This document shows positions 10,703-19,147 of a stretch of 64,000 nucleotides of DNA, one piece after another (position 1 is the first letter of the stretch; every line of letters starts with the position of its first letter). The stretch covers positions 1 to 64,000 of the forward strand of contig CANRJS010000002.1 in assembly GCA_947631015.1 (NCBI GenBank), given 5' to 3'. The DNA comes from an uncultured Clostridia bacterium (GTDB taxonomy: Bacteria; Bacillota; Clostridia; Oscillospirales; JAAYOS01). A program made the translations under genes and the position numbers. The notes beneath the pieces were generated by a model. That model did not search any database. It saw only the letters and a list, made by a program, of their open reading frames with translations, and was not told where the DNA came from.

Positions 10703-10942
10703 CTATTTTGCAAGCTCCTCCAGGCAGGACTTGCAGACAAGCTTGCCCTTAAACTCGGTAAGCGAGCTGTCCGCCCCGCAGAACACACAGCGGTCGCTGT
10801 GCTTCCGCAGAATAATGTTTTCACCGTCCACATAGATTTCAAGCGGGTCCTTCTCCGCTATCTCCAGCGTTCGGCGCAGCTCGATCGGCAGCACGACCCG
10901 TCCGAGCTCATCTACTTTCCTGACGATTCCGGTAGTCTTCAT
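10703..10942 (-). CDS. abrB: AbrB family transition-state regulator with C-terminal CxxC pair
   Basis: MKTTGIVRKVDELGRVVLPIELRRTL; CVFCGAD...CKSCLEEL. Confidence 0.88.
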   Translation of the reverse strand: MKTTGIVRKVDELGRVVLPIELRRTLEIAEKDPLEIYVDGENIILRKHSDRCVFCGADSSLTEFKGKLVCKSCLEELAK

Positions 10943-11011
10943 TCCGCATAGCTCCTTAGTCTTAATGCCGGTACATGGTAAATAACTTGTCGAAAACAAC
11001 CGTACCTTTAC

Positions 11012-11040
11012 ATTATATTGTTCACAATTTGAGTTGTCAA
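11012..11040 (-). promoter_or_regulatory. Consensus sigma-A promoter of abrB
   Basis: Minus strand TTGACA-N17-TATAAT, exact consensus hexamers. Confidence 0.85.
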
Positions 11041-11108
11041 CAACTTTTTTCATTTTTTGGCAAAAATGCATAGTTTTTTTGTATTCCCTTCGTTTGAGGT
11101 GGTAAAAT

Positions 11109-11999
11109 TTGGTGATTGATACGGTCTGGCTCCTGCTGATTATCTGTTCCGTCGTGTTCGGCGCGGCGAACGGGCGTCTCGGCGACGTGAGCGCCGCCGC
11201 GCTCGACGGCGCGAAGACTGCGGTCGAGCTCTCCATCTCTCTTGCCGGCACGCTCTGCCTCTGGAACGGCGTGCTGGAGGTCATGCAGCGCGCCGGGCTT
11301 GACCGCGCGCTCGCCCGCGCGGCGCGCCCGCTGCTCGGGCGTCTCCTGCCGGACATCCGCTCGGACGACGAGGCGCTCGGCGCGGTCTCCGCAAACCTCT
11401 CCGCAAACCTCCTCGGGCTCGGTAACGCCGCGACGCCGCTCGGCATCCGCGCCGCGTCTCTGATGGCGCGCGGTGAACGCGCTACCGACTCGCTCTGCAC
11501 CTTCGTCGTGATGAACACGGCGTCGCTCCAGCTCGTACCGGCGACGATTGCGGCACTGAGGGCGTCGCTCGGCGCGAAGTCGCCGTTTGACATTCTCCCC
11601 GCCGTGTGGTGCTCGAGCGCCGTAGCGCTCGCGGCGGGGCTCGCGGCGGACCGGCTTTTCCGCCGCATCGGACGGCGGCGGGGCAAAAAGGGCGATGACG
11701 GCTCTGTGCCTTCCCCGCGCCGGTACGAAAGGAGCGCGGCAGAAGCGGGCATGTCCAAGCGCGGTGGGGACCCCGGCACGCCTGGCTCCGATACTTCGGA
11801 CGGCGGCGCAGAGCATCCGGTCGGGCACGAAGCCGAATCCTCCGGCGCGGCGCACGGCAAACATGCGGCGGCGTCCCGGCGCGGCGGAGCTGCTGTCCGC
11901 CCCGCCCCCGCGCGGAACCGGTGCGGCGCGCAATCCGCGTGGAACGCGCGTCGTGCGTCAGAAGTTCCGGCTCGCGGCGCGGGAGAGATTTCACCGTGA
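11109..11999 (+). CDS. spmA: Spore maturation protein A with long low-complexity C-terminal tail
   Basis: GLGNAATPLGIRAA and VMNTASLQLVPATIAALR motifs. Confidence 0.85.
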   Translation: MVIDTVWLLLIICSVVFGAANGRLGDVSAAALDGAKTAVELSISLAGTLCLWNGVLEVMQRAGLDRALARAARPLLGRLLPDIRSDDEALGAVSANLSANLLGLGNAATPLGIRAASLMARGERATDSLCTFVVMNTASLQLVPATIAALRASLGAKSPFDILPAVWCSSAVALAAGLAADRLFRRIGRRRGKKGDDGSVPSPRRYERSAAEAGMSKRGGDPGTPGSDTSDGGAEHPVGHEAESSGAAHGKHAAASRRGGAAVRPAPARNRCGAQSAWNARRASEVPARGAGEISP

Positions 12000-12514
12000 G
12001 CGCGGTGATGAACGCTCTTCTCCCCGGAATACTCGCGCTTGTGGGCGCGGCGGCGCTCGTGCGGCGCGTGGAGCTGTTCGCGGCGCTCACCGACGGGGCG
12101 AGGGAAGGTCTCAGGACGGCGGCGGGGATAGTTCCTGCGCTCGTCGTGCTGTTCACGGCGATATATATGTTCCGCGCGAGCGGCGCGCTCGACCTCCTCA
12201 CCGGTCTGCTGCGTCCGGCGGCGGAGGCCGTTGGGATACCCGCCGAGTGCATCCCGCTCGCGCTGATACGTCCGTTCAGCGGTTCGGGCGCGCTCGCGCT
12301 CGGCGCGGACATCATACGCGCCGCCGGTGCGGACTCGCTTGTGGGGCGCACGTCGGCGGTGATGCTCGGCTCGACCGAGACGACCTTCTACGTTATCGCC
12401 GTCTACTTCGGTGGCGCGGGTGTGACAAAGAGCCGCCATGCTCTCCCGGCGGCGCTCGTCGCGGACGTCACCGGTTTCTGCATGGCGGCTCTGTTCTGCC
12501 GTATATTCGGTTAG
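11996..12514 (+). CDS. spmB: Spore maturation protein B
   Basis: ALIRPFSGSGALAL and GSTETTFYVIAVYFG; GTG start overlapping spmA TGA. Confidence 0.9.
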   Translation: MSAVMNALLPGILALVGAAALVRRVELFAALTDGAREGLRTAAGIVPALVVLFTAIYMFRASGALDLLTGLLRPAAEAVGIPAECIPLALIRPFSGSGALALGADIIRAAGADSLVGRTSAVMLGSTETTFYVIAVYFGGAGVTKSRHALPAALVADVTGFCMAALFCRIFG

Positions 12515-12528
12515 CTTCGGCGCGTCTC

Positions 12529-12936
12529 CTAGAGGTCAACGTGGACATGGTCCACGCCGCTCTGCTCGAACTCCGCCGTGTACTCTGCTATGCGGCGCTC
12601 CATCTCCTCGCCCTCCTCGGCGCGGAGACCCTCCGCCTGCATATCCCTGCGGCTCAGCTCCTCGGCGAGGATGTCGAAGAACATGGCGTCTTCATAGTCC
12701 ATTATCGCCTCGTGGATGCCGCCCTCGACGAACGCGCGGCTCGCCTGTATCGTCCCGTCGCGGAACTCCGCGAGCTCGGGCATACCGGCGCGCATGGCCT
12801 CAAAGAACATCCTGCTCTCGATGTCGTCATAAGCCGTGATGCGATCCTCTCCGCGTGCGCTGTTCAGTACCCAGTTTCCGATGTAGACCATGTCGAGGAG
12901 CAGCCGGAACTGCTTCTGTGTAAGCTCGATGTTCAA
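12529..12936 (-). CDS. Conserved hypothetical protein
   Basis: TTG start (NIELTQKQFRLLLDMVYIGNWVLN) preceded by GGGGGTAGG; acidic helical protein. Confidence 0.55.
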   Translation of the reverse strand: MNIELTQKQFRLLLDMVYIGNWVLNSARGEDRITAYDDIESRMFFEAMRAGMPELAEFRDGTIQASRAFVEGGIHEAIMDYEDAMFFDILAEELSRRDMQAEGLRAEEGEEMERRIAEYTAEFEQSGVDHVHVDL

Positions 12937-13024
12937 TCTGCCTACCCCCAATCGTATGTCTTTGGTGCAGGTCTCTATTATATACCATCCCGGGAGGAAA
13001 TACAAGAGATGTCGCTCACGCGTC

Positions 13025-13393
13025 GCGAAAAATAGGTCGCGGGCTTCGCCCGCGACCTGTTTTTCGCGAGACCGCCGGACAAGGCAAAGCCTTGCCGGCG
13101 GCAAGCGCTGCGCTACGCGCCGAGTTTTCCGCCTTCGGCAGAAAATCGATGCATTCCCACGCGGTCGGCGACCGCGTGGGAGCCCTTTTGATTGAAATGC
13201 TCGCCCCGAATGAATCGGGGCTCCGCGAAGTTGGCGGCAAAGCCGCCAACTTCAACCGCGCGAACAGGCGCAGATGCCGCCCTTGGCGGCGTAGAGGGTC
13301 GGGGGCAGTATAGGTTCGAGGGCGCATTGTACACGCCGCCGGAAAAAACGATTTGACTTTATTTCGCGCCGGAGGCGCGAAACTCTGCGAGGC
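13025..13393 (+). repeat. Intergenic hairpin array including multi-hairpin element copy B
   Basis: Hairpins 13025-13067, 13072-13101, 13125-13145, 13155-13181, 13204-13220, 13227-13253 and others; copy B core 13155-13271. Confidence 0.8.
13374..13393. repeat. 20-bp repeat GGCGCGAAACTCTGCGAGGC, exact inverted copy at 18132-18151
   Basis: Exact reverse-complement match between the two loci. Confidence 0.9.
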
Positions 13394-13395
13394 CA

Positions 13396-13428
13396 CAAAA
13401 AGACGGGGCCGCAGATGCGGCCCCGTCT
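13396..13428 (-). terminator. Terminator after BMP-family lipoprotein gene
   Basis: Minus strand AGACGGGGCCGC-ATCT-GCGGCCCCGTCT-TTTT. Confidence 0.85.
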
Positions 13429-13457
13429 AACGCTCCGGCAAAAGCCGGAATCATCTC

Positions 13458-14588
13458 TTACTGGAAGCTCTCGGGCGTGACGTTGTTGAAGTTCGCGGCC
13501 GGGACTATCTCTCCGCTCTTGACCTTCGCATAAGCGTCGGTGAGGGCGCTGAGGGTAGCCTCGCTGAGCTGCTGACGGCCGTCGGCGGAGACATAGCCAG
13601 TGGAGTCGGTGTCGGCATGGAGGGTGTAGTTGCCGCCCTTGAAGGTGCCGTCCTCGATGGCGTTGAGCTGACGCTCGACCTCCTGCGCCATGTTCTTGAG
13701 AACGGAGGTGAGGACGATGTTCGTGTCGCCGTTGGCGCCGTCGTCATACTGGTCGACGTCGCAACCGATGACCTTGACACCGGTGGCTTCCTTGGCGGCG
13801 GTGAACACGCCGTTGCCGGAGTTGCCCGCGGCGACGAAGATTATGTCGCAGCCCTCGGCTATGAGCGCCTCGCCTATGACCTTGCCGGTAGCCTCGTCGT
13901 TAAAGTCGCCGACGTAGTTGCCGCCGACATTCGTATCGGCGACGTCGGTGCCCGCGTAGGACGGGAGCTCGACTATCTCGGCGGAGGCGCCGAGGTTCTT
14001 GTTGGCGTAGTAGACGCCGGACTCAAAGCCGTACTGATAGTTGACGTTCGACGGGAACGCGACACCGTTGACAACCGCGACCTTGCCGGTCTGTGTCTCC
14101 ATCGCGGCGGCGATGCCGGCGAAGAAGCCGCTCTCCTGCTCCGCGAACTGCATGGCGTAGATGTTGTCGACCGTTATCTCGTTGCTCTCGGCGTCGGCCG
14201 GGAAGCTGTCGACAAGGATGAACTTCTTGTCCGGGTTCTCCTGAGCCAGAACGCCGATGCCGGCGAACTGGAAACCCGGGGTGACGATGACGTCATAGTC
14301 GGCAAAGCAGTCCGCGACGGCCTGGACGGAGGCGGTAGCCTCGCCGGTCGGCTCGTTGACGGGGGTGACGGTGGCGCCGGGATGATTCGCGATGAACGCG
14401 AGGATGCCGTTGTAGTTATCCTCGTTGAAGGAGCCGTCGTCAACGCCGCTCGGGCTGGTGACGATGGCTATCTTGAGCGTGCTGGGGTCTCCGCTCGGCT
14501 CTCCGCTTGTGGTCGAGTTACCGCCGCCGCAGGCGACGAGCCCGAAGCACATGACGAGCGCGAGGGTAAGTGCAAGCACTTTCTTCAT
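13458..14588 (-). CDS. BMP family ABC transporter substrate-binding lipoprotein
   Basis: LALVMCFGLVACGGG; GVDDGSFNEDNYNGI, VNGVAFPSNVNYQYGFESGV. Confidence 0.9.
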   Translation of the reverse strand: MKKVLALTLALVMCFGLVACGGGNSTTSGEPSGDPSTLKIAIVTSPSGVDDGSFNEDNYNGILAFIANHPGATVTPVNEPTGEATASVQAVADCFADYDVIVTPGFQFAGIGVLAQENPDKKFILVDSFPADAESNEITVDNIYAMQFAEQESGFFAGIAAAMETQTGKVAVVNGVAFPSNVNYQYGFESGVYYANKNLGASAEIVELPSYAGTDVADTNVGGNYVGDFNDEATGKVIGEALIAEGCDIIFVAAGNSGNGVFTAAKEATGVKVIGCDVDQYDDGANGDTNIVLTSVLKNMAQEVERQLNAIEDGTFKGGNYTLHADTDSTGYVSADGRQQLSEATLSALTDAYAKVKSGEIVPAANFNNVTPESFQ

Positions 14589-14729
14589 TTTGATATTCCT
14601 CCCATAAATTTTAGGCATAACGGTGCGGAACGCTCTTTAAACACGATCCGACACCGTTTTCAGTGTCATTATAGCACCGCGCCCGCACCATTTCAAGGCG
14701 ATAACTTCCACAATCTGCACAGTCCGGCG

Positions 14730-15800
14730 TTACTTTTTTTGGTTAAAAAGACCACGGAGCGAGACGTCAAACGGCGGACGCAGCACCCCGTGCTCGGTGA
14801 CGATGCCGGTGATAAGGCTGTGGTCGGTCACGTCGAAGGCGGGGTTGTAGCATTTCACACCCTCCGGAGCCATCCGCTTCGAGTAGAACTTCTCCGCTAT
14901 CTCCTCCGGGTCGCGGAGCTCTATCTCAATGTCGTCTCCCGTGGGACAGTCCATGTCTATCGTGGAGGTCGGCCCGAGGACGTAGAATGGTATGCCGTAG
15001 TACTTTGCGAGTATCGCGACGCCAGAGGTGCCTATCTTGTTTGCGGCGTCGCCGTTGGCGGCGATGCGGTCGCATCCGACGAGGCACGCGTCTATCCAGC
15101 CGTTTTTCATCACTATGGACGCCATGTTGTCGCATATCAGCGTGACGTCTATCCCGGCGGCGTGCAGCTCGTAGCTTGTGAGGCGCGCGCCCTGGAGCAG
15201 CGGACGCGTCTCGTCCGAGAAGACGCGGAAGTTCATCCCTTTCTCCCGCCCGAGGAAGAGCGGGCCGAGCGCCGTGCCGTAGCGCGAGGTCGCGAGCGGG
15301 CCTGCGTTGCAGTGGGTGAGGACGCCCGCGCCGTCATGCAGCAGCGAAAGTCCGTACTCGGAGATGCGGCGGCACATGTCTATGTCCTCGTCCTGTATTG
15401 CCTGCGCCTCACGGTCGAGCGCGGCGATACGCTCCGCGCGCGGAAGCGCGCTCACGGCGCGCGCCACAGAGCACATGCGCTTCAGCGCCCAGGAGAGGTT
15501 CACCGCCGTCGGACGCGAGGAGTTGAGGTAGTCCGCAAGCCGCTTGAACTCGCGGACAAAGTCCTCGCCGTCCGCGTCTATCCCACGCGCGAGCGCCGCC
15601 ATGCCGAAGCCCGCGCAGATCCCTATAGCCGGAGCTCCGCGCACGCGCAGGAGCTTTATCGCCTCGTAGAGCGCTTCGGCGCTCGCGAGCTCGATGTATT
15701 TCACCTCGTTCGGAAGGAGCGTCTGGTCGATGATCGTGACCGTGGCTCCGCCCGAGCTGGGATATACGTTTTTCACGTGTGTGACGCTTCTGATGTCCAT
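14730..15800 (-). CDS. mtnA: S-methyl-5-thioribose-1-phosphate isomerase
   Basis: [55 protein letters not shown]. Confidence 0.92.
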   Translation of the reverse strand: MDIRSVTHVKNVYPSSGGATVTIIDQTLLPNEVKYIELASAEALYEAIKLLRVRGAPAIGICAGFGMAALARGIDADGEDFVREFKRLADYLNSSRPTAVNLSWALKRMCSVARAVSALPRAERIAALDREAQAIQDEDIDMCRRISEYGLSLLHDGAGVLTHCNAGPLATSRYGTALGPLFLGREKGMNFRVFSDETRPLLQGARLTSYELHAAGIDVTLICDNMASIVMKNGWIDACLVGCDRIAANGDAANKIGTSGVAILAKYYGIPFYVLGPTSTIDMDCPTGDDIEIELRDPEEIAEKFYSKRMAPEGVKCYNPAFDVTDHSLITGIVTEHGVLRPPFDVSLRGLFNQKK

Positions 15801-15838
15801 ATTTGTTCTCCTTTTTGTAAGTGTATTTTTCGGTTTTT

Positions 15839-16768
15839 TCAGAATCTGAATCCGCTCTTGAACGCCCTCGATGCGAACGCCGCCTCGTACTTCTCTATCG
15901 GGTAGAGCTCTATCGGCGGAAGTGTGACAAGTCCCCTCTCGAGCAGGCGCAGAGCCGGCTCGAACGGGCCGCAGCGGCTGCCGACGAGCGTCACCTCGTT
16001 CACGACGAAGTCCGCGAGGTTCATCGGCGTCTTCTCCGCAAACGTGCTCTTGAGGACGAGCGTTCCGCGGTGCCGCACGAGCCGCCTCGCCGTCTCGAAG
16101 CCGGAGGCCGAGCCGGACGCGTCCACGACGAGCTCGAACGTCTCGTCCTCGCGGAGCTCCGTTCGTGCGAACGGACGGAAGCGCTCGAGCTTTTCGGGGT
16201 GCTTGCCCGCGACGACGACCTCCGCGCCGGTGAGCGCGAGCACCTGCGCTATCATAAGAGCGAGGCGTCCGTCGCCGACGACGGCGGCGGGCTCGCTCGG
16301 GCGGACGTGTACCTTGTCCGGTATCTCGAGCGCTGCCGCGAGAGGTTCGCAGAAGACCGCGACCTCGTCCGGCAGTCCGTCCGGTATGCGGTGGAGGAGG
16401 TCGGTGCGGAGCGTCATATACTCCGCAAAGCAGCCGTCCTTGTCCGCAAGTCCGATCACGCGGCGGTGGATGCAATGCCCCTCCCTACCGGTGCGACAGT
16501 AGATGCACTCCCCGCAGCCGGCGTTCAGCTCGCCGACGACGCGCGCGCCGATAAGCGACGGGTCGGGCGAGCGCTCGACCGTGCCGACAAACTCGTGACC
16601 CATCACGCCCCGGAAGTCCGGCTTGTAGCCCGCAAGCACCTCGCGGTCGGTGGAGCATATCGCCGCGAGCCGTGTCTTTATCAGGCTCTCGCGCTCCCCC
16701 GGCTCGGGGACCGGCAGGTCGGTACGGAATACCGGCCTCGGCTCGCCCGTGTAGCAAAGTCCCTTCAT
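15839..16768 (-). CDS. Zinc-dependent MDR family alcohol/sorbitol-type dehydrogenase
   Basis: [24 protein letters not shown], Rossmann [17 protein letters not shown]. Confidence 0.85.
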   Translation of the reverse strand: MKGLCYTGEPRPVFRTDLPVPEPGERESLIKTRLAAICSTDREVLAGYKPDFRGVMGHEFVGTVERSPDPSLIGARVVGELNAGCGECIYCRTGREGHCIHRRVIGLADKDGCFAEYMTLRTDLLHRIPDGLPDEVAVFCEPLAAALEIPDKVHVRPSEPAAVVGDGRLALMIAQVLALTGAEVVVAGKHPEKLERFRPFARTELREDETFELVVDASGSASGFETARRLVRHRGTLVLKSTFAEKTPMNLADFVVNEVTLVGSRCGPFEPALRLLERGLVTLPPIELYPIEKYEAAFASRAFKSGFRF

Positions 16769-16933
16769 ACGTCTTCTCCCTCCCGCCGCGCGGCGGCTGG
16801 TGTGCGGCCGCGCGGCACGTTTGCTGTTATTATGTCGATTATTATATCACGCTTTCGGAGAAAATGGAAGCGTTCATTGTGGCGGAAGCAGAGAAGGAGC
16901 GCGGCATCGTATGTGCCGCGCTCCTCACACTTC

Positions 16934-17377
16934 TCAGTCAACTTGATCCTCATTTTCCTCACCCTCCTGCGGTGCGGAAAACAGTTCGTCTGCAATAGCT
17001 TTTGCATTTTGCAGGTGCAAATAAGGGATATAGAATCTTACTCTCTCCAACATCGGCCCGATCTTTAATGCCAACCCTGCTCCCAATACATTTTTTGTCA
17101 GATAAGGAATGTCGTTTTGTTTCAGTACATCCTCAAGCATTCCGGCCCACACGGCTTTCTGTTCGGTGAGGAAACAGAGGTCGCCGGGCTTGGGCGGCCG
17201 GACATTTTGATTTCCGCAAACGGGACACCGATTTTCGTCAAAAACAATGCCGCATCTTTCACAGTACACAGCGTTACCTCCCTTCCTCCTCTTCAATATC
17301 ATCCAGTTTCCTTCGCCTCTTTTTATATACGCAACGGAAAACCTCCATAATTGCAAAACACAGTATATACACTCCAA
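16934..17377 (-). CDS. Zinc-ribbon protein with DUF2007-like signal-transducer domain (start uncertain)
   Basis: CERCGIVFDENRCPVCGNQ; VWAGMLEDVLKQNDIPYL. Confidence 0.6.
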   Translation of the reverse strand: MECIYCVLQLWRFSVAYIKRGEGNWMILKRRKGGNAVYCERCGIVFDENRCPVCGNQNVRPPKPGDLCFLTEQKAVWAGMLEDVLKQNDIPYLTKNVLGAGLALKIGPMLERVRFYIPYLHLQNAKAIADELFSAPQEGEENEDQVD

Positions 17378-17750
17378 CGCACATTACGGCGATCCGAACT
17401 GTGGCGCCGAGCTCGATCGGTTTCTTCAAAATAACAAACGCTCTGACGGCGTTAACAGCTCCAAAGATGAATGAAGGTATCAGACTTGTAATGACGTTTG
17501 TTTTAAATGTCGGAGTATACTTCCGCGTCCACAGGCCGTTTTTCAGGCCGGAAAACACAATATAAACGCTTGCCGCAGATAAAGCGGCAAGCTCGCCCAT
17601 CAGCTCTTTCAGAGTCGTCCCCATCAACGCCTGCAATAGAACGGCGACAGCCAATACCCAGAACACCAGCCAAAAACCAAACTCCTCAATTTTCAGCAAT
17701 TTGTTGTCCTGCATTTCATCGAGCATATTATTTGATTTTTTGTATTTCAT
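17274..17750 (-). CDS. Multi-pass membrane protein, DUF6773-like
   Basis: Four hydrophobic segments; MKYKKSNNMLDEMQ start directly after the XRE gene. Confidence 0.6.
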   Translation of the reverse strand: MKYKKSNNMLDEMQDNKLLKIEEFGFWLVFWVLAVAVLLQALMGTTLKELMGELAALSAASVYIVFSGLKNGLWTRKYTPTFKTNVITSLIPSFIFGAVNAVRAFVILKKPIELGATVRIAVMCVGVYILCFAIMEVFRCVYKKRRRKLDDIEEEEGR

Positions 17751-17751
17751 G

Positions 17752-17964
17752 TTAATTTTCCTCCTCTCCGAACAGTTCGTCAAGCGATTTCCCCAGCACC
17801 TTGCAAATAGCGCGGCACAGTTTTATCGTCGGGTTATAATCTCCCTGTTCTATGGCGTTCATCGTCTGCCGGGAAACGCCGACAGCCTCCGCAAGTTCCT
17901 TTTGCGTTATGTCCAACGAGCCTCTTGCCGCCTTGATTTTTACATTCCTGGCTATCGTAACCAC
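17752..17964 (-). CDS. XRE-family HTH transcriptional regulator
   Basis: ITQKELAEAVGVSRQTMNAIEQGDYNPTIKLCRAICKVLGKSLDELF. Confidence 0.92.
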   Translation of the reverse strand: MVTIARNVKIKAARGSLDITQKELAEAVGVSRQTMNAIEQGDYNPTIKLCRAICKVLGKSLDELFGEEEN

Positions 17965-18089
17965 CCCTCTATATAGTAATATATATCTGAATAAATGTCA
18001 AGTATATACGACAAATTTGTGGTCTCATTTTTTATCTTCGCTTGTCAACAAACTTTTCCGCATTCTTTGAAATCCGCCGCGAACACAAC

Positions 18090-18119
18090 AAAGCCGGGAG
18101 GATAGTCCTCCCGGCTTTT
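18090..18119. terminator. Terminator hairpin
   Basis: AAAGCCGGGAGGA/TCCTCCCGGCTTT; same stem sequence recurs at 19081-19112. Confidence 0.75.
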
Positions 18120-18180
18120 CTGCTTGTCAAAGCCTCGCAGAGTTTCGCGCCGACGAAACGGCGATTTCCCGCGAAAGTCT

Positions 18181-18957
18181 TCAGCTGCTCCAGCCTCTCC
18201 CGCCTGTCGGGTCTATGTTCCCCGGATACACATAGTCGTCTACGAGCCAAACTCCGTCCACGCATTTCACCGTGAAGTCAACGTAGCTTGCGGAGAAGTC
18301 GGGAGGCGTCTGAACCTCGATTTGCAGACGTATCCTGTCCTTCTCCGTGTCCGCCGTTTTCGCGGAGGGTATGTTCAGCGCAGGAGTCCAGCCCGTTCTC
18401 CACGGGCATTTCCTCCAAATTTTGCCGTCGTATTCCTCGATAAAGTGATTCTCCGTAACCGCCGCCGTGAATTGTTCCGCGCCTTCGTCGGTAAAGCACT
18501 CGCTTACCGCTTCGTCAAAGTTTAAGATCTCCTCGAAACCCGCCCCCTGCACCGTGCCGTCCTCCAAAGTGAAGGGATGCATCGTCGAATTGTACTCTCC
18601 GAGTTCAAAAGGACCAGCCAAATCCTCGTTGTACATCGAATTGACGTTGTACCACAGCTCGACAACGCGGGCTGTTATGTCATTCCCGTCAATATCGAGC
18701 ACGGTCAGGTTGTAGTCCTCCGGATCGTACGGAAGCGGTTCATCGGACACGGGCGGCGCGCCCACATCCGGCGTTTTGCTTGGGGAAGGCGCCTCCGGCC
18801 CATCGGACACAGCCTCGGGAGACGCGCTCGAACCGGGTGTTTCGCTTTGACGGACGTCGCTCCCCCGCTCCGGACTTACGTTTTCGCCCGCGCCGACGCC
18901 GCACGAGCAGAGCAGCATCGCAAACACGATAACAACGGAAATAAGTATCTTTTTCAC
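18181..18957 (-). CDS. Putative lipoprotein of unknown function
   Basis: GTG start; FAMLLCSCGVG lipobox; Ser/Pro-rich linker. Confidence 0.7.
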   Translation of the reverse strand: MKKILISVVIVFAMLLCSCGVGAGENVSPERGSDVRQSETPGSSASPEAVSDGPEAPSPSKTPDVGAPPVSDEPLPYDPEDYNLTVLDIDGNDITARVVELWYNVNSMYNEDLAGPFELGEYNSTMHPFTLEDGTVQGAGFEEILNFDEAVSECFTDEGAEQFTAAVTENHFIEEYDGKIWRKCPWRTGWTPALNIPSAKTADTEKDRIRLQIEVQTPPDFSASYVDFTVKCVDGVWLVDDYVYPGNIDPTGGRGWSS

Positions 18958-19020
18958 ACTTCCGCCCCCTCTCAAAGTTCCGGCTGTGCTGCTTCTTTAT
19001 GTAAAATTTGTGCTAAAATA

Positions 19021-19058
19021 ATTATATAATAAAGGAAATAATATGTCAACTATTTCCT
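19021..19058 (-). promoter_or_regulatory. Consensus promoter (TTGACA-N17-TATAAT) with inverted repeat flanking the -35
   Basis: Promoter 19021-19049; AGGAAATA (19033-19040) / TATTTCCT (19051-19058). Confidence 0.75.
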
Positions 19059-19080
19059 ATTTTATTTTGCCGCGCACATA

Positions 19081-19112
19081 AAAAGCCGGGAGGAAATATC
19101 CTCCCGGCTTTT
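19081..19112. terminator. Terminator hairpin after GH5 gene
   Basis: AAAAGCCGGGAGGA-AATA-TCCTCCCGGCTTTT. Confidence 0.8.
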
Positions 19113-19147
19113 ATAACGCCGAAAAACAGGGAACGGCGCATAATCGT

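Noticed and set aside
10703-12439. 578-aa minus ORF ending in AbrB
   Set aside because: Only the last 79 codons are AbrB, with their own start at 10942 and a consensus promoter upstream; the rest is antisense to spmA/spmB.
13025-13393. CRISPR array
   Set aside because: Hairpins are not evenly spaced direct repeats with unique spacers, and no cas genes are present.
13617-15905. 762-aa plus-strand ORF opposite the BMP gene and mtnA
   Set aside because: Antisense across two real genes and their intergenic region.
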